This document shows positions 57,412 to 64,000 of a stretch of 64,000 nt of DNA, in pieces. The notes below the pieces were generated by a model. That model saw only the letters and a program-made list of their open reading frames with translations. It was not told the DNA's origin and made no database searches. Positions within the stretch are counted from its first letter, which is position 1; each line of letters opens with the position of its first letter. Both the position numbers and the translations under genes were made by a program. The stretch spans positions 2,867,001-2,931,000 of the forward strand of contig NC_087392.1 in assembly GCF_963675165.1 (NCBI RefSeq). The letters are read 5' to 3'. The stretch is from Halichondria panicea (Eukaryota; Porifera; Demospongiae; Suberitida; Halichondriidae).

Positions 57412-60400
57412 ATGAGTGGTATACTAGACTCCATGAAGTCAGCTTTTAGCACATCAGGAGAGGATGAGAGTGACACATCTGGCATTTTCTCAAATGTAGA
57501 TGAATGTGATTCTTCAGTGTCAGACATGCTCGCTATATCTTTCAATGTATTGTTGTCCAGCTGTTAACAGCTTTTACTGGTTTAATACACCCATTCAGAA
57601 CCATTCTACGAATGTTTAGTGTTTAGTCTGGCTACAGTACATGTAGGTGGCTGTTAGGGTAAAATGTTAGACAGTCTAGAAGATACTCATGTTTTTGGTG
57701 TTTCTCAGCCTAGGCAAAGTGGTTTAGGCCTACCCAAGCTCTCTCTGAAGCAGAGGATCATTGGATTTTGTATCTCTATCACCATAGCAGCAGCCTTCGG
57801 TATTCTTGTAAGTCTCATCTGTATGACCAATGACACATGAATATTGTTCTATGGCGCCCATTTATCTTAGATTCATTAATTTTAGAGTAGATCCTTCTAA
57901 CCTTGAGTTTCATACTGATGTTTGTAGGGCTGCATGTTGATGTTCATTTTTTGTGTCTGCAGGCATGTCTCTTAGTTCTTATTCCGGGGGCTGGCCTTAC
58001 CCTATTTGGCATCTTCTTTACTATCAGCACAATAGCTGGCCTGTTCTGGTGAGTTTTATCATACTGATGAGTTTTGTCATACCAGACCTCACGAATGGGA
58101 TAACGGTTATATAGTATGGTTGGGGGTACACCTCATATTGTTGTATACATAATTATAAAACTTCCATTATTTTTATGCAGCACCTTTTTCCTAGTGGGGC
58201 CAATAGAGCAAGCAAAGAAGATGTACGACCCAAAGAACCCGATTGGGATGGCAGTGAAGATCATCTGCGCCATTACTCTTGTCCTCATGTTTGCTCTGGC
58301 TTTTTGTGCAGTGTTCTGGGTATGTGAGCATGACTTGTACACATACACCATCCCGTTCAAGAAACTACCCTCCACACACTCATTAATATCATGCCTGCAC
58401 ACACACACACACCAACAGTGGAACGTTCAACTTCTTTCTCTTTTGTTTTGCATCGGAGAATTTGTGGCTCTCGTCATGTAAGTTGGTGTTACCATACATG
58501 GTTTCTGTCAGCGCTTAATTCATTTTTTATGTCTTTTTACAGATATTCAATCACACTTATTCCATTTGCCACGTAAGTTATTATTTATCTCGGTTACACA
58601 TACATTACATGGTCAATACACAGGATTTTGGGGGGGGGGGGGGGAACACGGGTGTGTACAATATAGTTTTATAGCAGTATGGTGTGAGGGATATAATTAA
58701 ACTAGGTATACGCACACGCATGATTAGCTTCTCGCAGAGTTGTATTTGAGTACAATTTTAGGAGAAAGAAGGAGAGTAGACTTGCTAGAGAGTATAGAGA
58801 AGGAGATTTGGATGAAATAGCAAATACATATTACAGTCTCTTAAGGTTACGGTATACTAATTGAAGGCCTCCGGTCAAAAACGGTGATAAAACGCATTCC
58901 GTATATTTCGAGAAAACGGAGGTCAAAGTTCGCGACCAAATTTTTTTGCGACCTTTGACCTTTATTAAAAACTATCATAACTTTCTAGCTAGTTGCTTTT
59001 GACTGTTCATATTGCAGCTGGAGCTTCTTTGATCTATGCAGAATAAGTTAGTGCAGTAATGTTGATTTTGTCTGAATATTGTTTAATAGCCCTTCTTTAC
59101 CGGAGCCCTTCAATTGCTCATGAATAATTCATAAGATATTTATTTTCTTTATTTCTCATCACTACATTATTTTTGTAACTAGCAATGATTATCAATGAAA
59201 AGAGAACATGAAACAATGCTAGCTATTATTGTAGCTAAAAGTATCAATGTCTTATAATCCAATGAAGTGGTCTGAGGTCAGCTGGAAAAAACTGAAAATT
59301 TTAGCGTCAAGTTTTATTGACTGCATAGCTTCCAGGTTGTCTTTCTGACCAGTATTCGATGCCTAAAGACTTACTGGAGGGCGACTCGAAGAGATCTTGT
59401 TCATAGAGACCTTACAGCAAAAAATATATCCTTGTTACTACTCTACAGTCGCCATATTAGCCTACAAAAACAGCTAGAAATGGCCGTAACTTTGTTTCGG
59501 AAAAACTCTTCGAGTCGCCCTGCCCCTTTATTCGTATAATAAGAAACAGCAGACTATACGGTAAGGAGGGGTTTCCTGATGCTTAGAATTGACGCCAAGT
59601 GACCATTGCCAGATGAGAGCCATTTTACTAGTGTACTGCATTGAACACCCACGCAAATTTGAGCGTGGGTGGAACAGTGTACCGTAACCGAACTCTGCTA
59701 TCCTCTTTCCAAGAGTAGTAGTGTCGTTGTTGGCTTTGTTCATGTTAGACTCGTATATATCTACAACCTAAGCTAGCTCTTCCAGCTAGTACGTAATTTT
59801 TATTCTCTGCATAATTATGCCAATAGTAGATCAGTTTGAGATTAACCGAACGTAGCTACACCCAATTCTGCATTCCGCATTCCTGAGCGTGACATGCATA
59901 CATAAATACAAAGGTTTTCTGAGATATGATGCAGTATTAGTTGCCTCGCGCCTTAAAAACGTTGAGGAAACAACAGACAGTGATGTGCTGAAGGCAATCC
60001 TGTAAAGGCAGGTTAGGTTACCTGACAAAAAAAACGTTTATACACTTGTATACTTATAGTCACTCAACCTAGTTGGGCGGAGTCAAACCCCACGCTTCGC
60101 GAGTGAGGTTACAGGACTGGTATTTTGCGGCACTTGTTGCACGGACATTTAAAATGAAAAGTCCAGGGACTATCGAGTCAAAATGTACACAAATTGCAGC
60201 CACAGGAATTCCTTGATTTGTTTCTTAATTGTGTGAGAGTTAAGTGTCGATTGAAGGCAGGCTGTTCCAAAGTCTGTTATATAGCTTTTAAAGATACAAA
60301 TTTAACGTCTTCTGATTATGCCAGTACTGGGTAATTTTGGGTACCCGTAATTTTCATGGGGTAAAAAATGTGTTATTTAAAAAAAGTTTACCTACAAAAA

Positions 60401-61565
60401 AACGTGGTTACCAGAACGCATGAAATGCAGTGCATGTAATGAAGTAAACAAAATATTTACTCACGAAAATCACCGTTCTCAAATTACCCGCTATTTTATA
60501 GTATTAATTTATTGTGTGTGCATAACCCGGAGTTAACCATCTGAGTGAAATATTAATTTTAGGCATTTGGAAAGTAATCATCAATGAATGCTTGTATGGC
60601 CTTTATGTACGTTTTTCTTAGTGGTGTTTTGTATAGCATCTTACTATCAGTGGACAGTGTCAGTCAGAGCAACGAAGATCTTAAATCGAGACTTAACCGT
60701 ATAGCGTGAAATTTTCGAGGCACTTAAATTTCGTGGAATGGCCTCAATCTAAAAGCATTTTGTTGAATAAATTTCGTAGTTGACTGCTTACCCAAAGAAA
60801 GTCGACATCTGTGAGTTGCAGGAAGTGTTTGTGACTCAAATTCCTTATTATCTCCAGGTCAAAGTTCAATTGCGTGTTACCTGCCAATTAAAAAGCATTG
60901 GGCTATTTTAGCTGCCAAGAGTCTGATTTTCGTGCACTGGTTACTATTTAAATTTTGATTTAGGTTAATTAACTTATCGTTTCAGCTTCATAATCTCCAG
61001 GAGGGATCATATGAGTATCACTTCGGTTGATGTGCTATTGAGCTTTGACAAGGATATAGTAATTAAGGGATGTGGTGCTCAAGACTCGCGGATGTCGTAC
61101 CTCTTCTGCTGCTTACCGAAAGACTCCCAGGCCACACCGTTAATCTTTGCACGTTATAGCAGATAAAGAACAAGGACTAATTTTTGTGTAGCATTGCTAC
61201 ACAGAAAACATTATCCCCTCAAAATTTTGCGCTATACGGTGTAAACAGTTCTATGTTCTAAAACATGATCTAGTGTGCCTAGGTTCTATGATTTAGCTGT
61301 TCTTAAGTCGTTACGTCTGCCATATCATATCCATGTCTTGTGTGTTGTTTCTTGGAAGTGCTTTTGTTGGTAAGGGATGTGTCCAATCCACACCTTTTAC
61401 GTCTCATAAACTTTTGTATTCAATATTTTTCACTGTTGTGTACATGCATGTTATTCTTACTCTGGGTTTTTGCACATTTCTATTGTATATGAAAAGACCC
61501 ATGTAAACTTATTGAATTGTCTCTGCAGAACACTTATTCATCGTGGTGTGAGGAGTATGACATGA
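57412..61565 (+). CDS. SFT2-domain vesicle transport protein
   Basis: Four-pass Golgi membrane protein related to yeast Sft2 and human SFT2D1-3, which act in endosome-to-Golgi vesicle fusion. Seven exons (57412-57546, 57709-57807, 57963-58048, 58181-58319, 58419-58477, 58543-58572, 61529-61565) give about 194 residues. After an acidic cytosolic leader come helices in FCISITIAAAFGILACLLVL, GLTLFGIFFTISTIAGLF, IICAITLVLMFALAFCAVFW and SLLFCIGEFVALVMYSITL. Family marks are FLVGPIEQAKKMYDP (SFT2D: FLMGPxKQLKxMF) and YSITLIPFA. The exon 1 donor is uncertain (57496 or 57547, both in phase). Sequence before exon 2 is also open from an ATG at 57664, a possible alternative start. The last intron is 2.96 kb and full of repeats. 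Confidence 0.85.
58859..59115. repeat. Inverted-repeat element with ends AATTGAAGGCCTCCGG
   Basis: TAATTGAAGGCCTCCGG at 58859-58875 is mirrored by CCGGAGCCCTTCAATT at 59100-59115. Inside is a smaller hairpin (GGTCAAAGTTCGCGACC with GCGACCTTTGACC). No coding capacity. In the last SFT2 intron. Confidence 0.6.
59379..59520. repeat. 15-bp perfect inverted repeat, 142-bp element
   Basis: GGGCGACTCGAAGAG at 59379-59393 and its exact complement at 59506-59520. May be the ends of a small non-autonomous element or part of a larger one with the 58859 repeat. In the last SFT2 intron. Confidence 0.5.
60322..60503. mobile_element. Family E element, diverged
   Basis: TACTGGGTAATTTTGGGTA at the left and CAAATTACCCGCTATTTTAT at the right, with CACGAAAATCACCG inside, match the family E pattern in both directions. 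In the last SFT2 intron. Confidence 0.55.
60696..61241. mobile_element. Family E element, long copy
   Basis: ACCGTATAGCGTGAAATTTT and CGAGG at the left, CCTCAAAATTTTGCGCTATACGGT at the right: well-matched inverted ends about 545 bp apart, two to three times longer than other copies. The interior is unrelated to the shorter copies and non-coding. Confidence 0.65.
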
Positions 61566-61829
61566 CCAGGAGCCATTATCAACTATAATTATGTGTGTTG
61601 ATCCAAAATCTATATAATGTGTTATGTTGTCTTATTAATTATTATTATGCTGTAACCACAATTCAATTACTATTTTAATATAATTATACTTCATGTAAAT
61701 TGTCACGAAATATGCTAAAGAAACACAATCACACATTTAAACACTACAAGCTATTGCTATAACAAAAAATCAGCTGTAAAGTTGTGGCACTTTATTAATA
61801 CAATAATATACTATAATAACTGTGCTATT

Positions 61830-64000
61830 TTATGTGGGAAAGGCGACATCATCGTTATGCTTCTGATACTGGACATTCCTGCCTACTTTATACGAACCAC
61901 GCCCCACACCACACACACAGCGGCATATGCAGATAACAAGCAAGGTCAGCAGGAAACCAATGATCATGCCTCCAAACAACAGACCAATTCCAACGCCAAT
62001 GATCTCTCTGTCCTTGAGGAGGAGCTGATCCTGAATGTTGTTGGGAGGAGGACAAGTGGCAGGAATAGCAGTGTTGGGGGCTTGAGTGGGCATGTCACAG
62101 TTGCTTGGCACGGCTCGGCCCTGACCACTAATGTGGATCGAAGGGGCCACAGTGATGTTGGGAGGGATAGTGATGGTGAATGGACGTGAGGAGTTGCTGG
62201 TACCCTTGATAAGTAGTTGCAGTGCCATATCTGCATGTGCAAAATGCAACGTCTGTTAGCTCAATTGCAGGCATAAGACAACAGGAAATAACTATTATAA
62301 TTATGGTGAACAGAATAAGCAGCCAATTAAGTGTACCGAAATTTAATAGCCAACCTGCAATATCATTAAGGTTGCAGGGTTTCTCTACTATCATTGCCCC
62401 TAACTCATTTAGAACAGAAGTTAGTGCATAATGTACCTGAATTGATTCTCTCCTCTTGAGGGGTTGTGGCAATAGTGGTCAGGTTTGCAATGTGCACATG
62501 AACAAAGATGGCACTACCATTGGATCTAATTACCTAATATGAAAAAAAATAAATGAGACACAGTAGATGGGTGACTGCAGCACTTACACTGACGCTTGCG
62601 ATCTGGAGAGGGGACACTCCAGTATAATTGCTGATGCTTTCACGAATATTCTCCCTGAAATCTGCCAAGTTAAAGCCAGTAAGAGATCCAGGAATTATTA
62701 GCACGACAGATATAACATTATCATCATCATAACAGGACGAAACATCATAAGCATCATAGGGAGGACGCTGAGTGGAAACATCAAAGAAATCGTACGGCAG
62801 TGATCTCCATTTACTTAGGACGGAGCCGTTGTAGTAGGTGGTGAAGTTGCCACTGATCTTTGCCCTGACGACAACTGGCAGGGTAGATACGGAGTGGCCA
62901 TTTACAACAATAGTTTTTGGGCGTGTGAAAAATATTTCGAACACAGCATTAGTGACATTCACGCCATTGGGAAACTCTTCAAAGTCTCGTACAGATACCC
63001 ATGAATCAACAACAATCCCTCTAACGGTGGACACACCCTCATAGGAATAGTTGTACAAGTTGTCAAGGAGATTCAACTGATTGGGTGAAGCAATGTGGGG
63101 TGTGTCTGAGTTGATATCAAAGTCGAAACGCAATCCACCAGTAATATTAGAAAGAGGAGATGCAGTACATTTGTTAGTGTTTTGGGTGATTTGGAACTGC
63201 ACTCCTTGGTTGAAATCGTGCACAAAGGTAGTTGGACCATCTCGGTTATAGAAATCAAGTCGGGACAGGTTACGTTGGTAATCATAGTATTCCTGCAATT
63301 ACAAGCAATACAATAAAACATGCATATAAACTTCACAATTCAATGTGAAACAAAAATACCATTGATAACATAAGTGAAAACGTAACATGCATCTACAATC
63401 ACAATGATTATAATTCAACACTAACAACCCACGTACCTCTATAGTAGCAACAACAGGACTGCCCATATATTCCGTTACAACTTCTATTCTTGCAAAAAAG
63501 GAGTCTGAAAGAGTAGGCAAAGACTGTCCAGGCAAACGACCTTTACAGGCCAATCCAGAAGGCACTTTGAATACGTCATCTGGAACTGATTCAGGCCCAG
63601 ATTGGAAGTTTATAAAACTGTAGACATTGTAGGCATTATCGACTCCACGCGGAGTGGAAAAACTTGCATTCAAGTTAAACTCAACAGGGATCATAACGGA
63701 CATGTCTAGTTGGCCACCATAGGTCCAGTTGGACTGAGAAGCAAAGTAGTAATTGACAAGATAAGAGTTGTTGGGAAGAGCCACACAAGACTGCCAACGG
63801 TACACAGGAATACCACGAATCACATCAGATCCTTGATATATGGTAGAGCTATTTTCACGGATTCTTTCGAGGAAAGCAGCGGGTGACCCAATGTGGACAG
63901 TGCCATTCATTTCGTTGAAACCAAAAATCCGGGACAAGAAAGACGGAGAATTAGGAGTAGTTTCGTACACTCTGCAATCACTTCCGTCACGGTCAGGCAT
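61830..64000 (-). CDS. Type I membrane glycoprotein with LolA-like extracellular part (partial)
   Basis: The 5' end lies outside the window. Four exons on the minus strand (63437-64000, 62588-63292, 62437-62533, 61830-62230) give 588 residues in frame. The extracellular part has many N-glycosylation sites (NSYL, NWT, NLS, NIT, NYS, NVT, NFT, NGS, NYT). It has two related-looking beta-rich regions, marked by IRGIPVYRWQSC in the first and YYDYQRNLSRLDFY, DFNQGVQFQI, CTASPLSN, RGIVVDSWVS in the second. That pattern recalls the LolA-like domains of uncharacterised invertebrate membrane proteins; this is from memory. A proline/serine stalk is followed by one helix (IIGVGIGLLFGGMIIGFLLT), cysteines, and a short tail. 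The function is unknown; a lipid or ligand-binding role is only inferred from the fold guess. Confidence 0.65.

Overview
This window looks like a compact, intron-rich animal nuclear genome, most likely a demosponge (Amphimedon-like). The species is inferred from gene content, short GT-AG introns, small intergenic gaps, AT-rich introns full of TTATAATTAT-like runs, and abundant short palindromic elements. No database search was possible. The gene set is metazoan: CNNM transporter, IAP with three BIR domains, PPIL6, profilin-4, FAM228, RRP8, COX6A, PNISR, NUS1, ABCB7, SNX3/12, bL19m, POLQ and SFT2. I traced exon by exon, and nearly all splice junctions are GT-AG and keep the reading frame.

Layout. 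0-8 kb: a partial Gfo/Idh/MocA oxidoreductase (-), a CNNM/DUF21-CBS protein (+), a TMEM35-like membrane protein (+) and an ankyrin-BIR-BIR-BIR-RING IAP (-). 8-16.5 kb: PPIL6 (+), whose second intron is a pile of mobile elements; profilin-4 (-) head to head with FAM228 (+); single-exon RRP8 (+); COX6A (-). 18-28 kb: a 12-exon PNISR (+) and NUS1 (-). 28-38 kb: ABCB7 (+) with a tRNA-Arg in one intron, then a CCDC83-like coiled-coil gene (-). 38-43 kb: SNX3/12 (+), an unrecognised two-exon gene (-) and a tiny probable mitochondrial protein (-). 43-50 kb: MRPL19 (-) and POLQ (+), with start codons only 7 bp apart. 50-54 kb: a repeat-rich stretch and a broken but intron-bearing DNAJC25 copy. 54-64 kb: a kinase/coiled-coil/kelch fusion (-), SFT2 (+), and a partial secreted/membrane glycoprotein with a LolA-like look (-).

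Most genes are ordinary housekeeping genes: mitochondria (COX6A, bL19m, ABCB7), dolichol synthesis (NUS1), membrane trafficking (SNX3, SFT2), DNA repair (POLQ) and RNA processing (RRP8, PNISR). A second theme is cilium/sperm-type genes (PPIL6, PFN4, FAM228, CCDC83-like). Divergent pairs with short shared 5' regions are frequent. PFN4-FAM228 adjacency, and the presence of PPIL6, PNISR, NUS1, SNX3 and SFT2 together, recall human linkage on 2p23 and 6q from memory.

Introns and gaps carry several non-autonomous DNA element families. Family A (about 0.5-0.6 kb) and family B have subterminal inverted motifs, a microsatellite and a 3' hairpin, a design like Helentron-associated HINE/DINE-1 elements. 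There are also pogo/Tigger-like elements with TA target duplications, a family with GTATAGCGGGTAATTTTCG-type ends, and several single hairpin elements, some nested in each other. No CRISPR, rRNA or virus-like element was seen.
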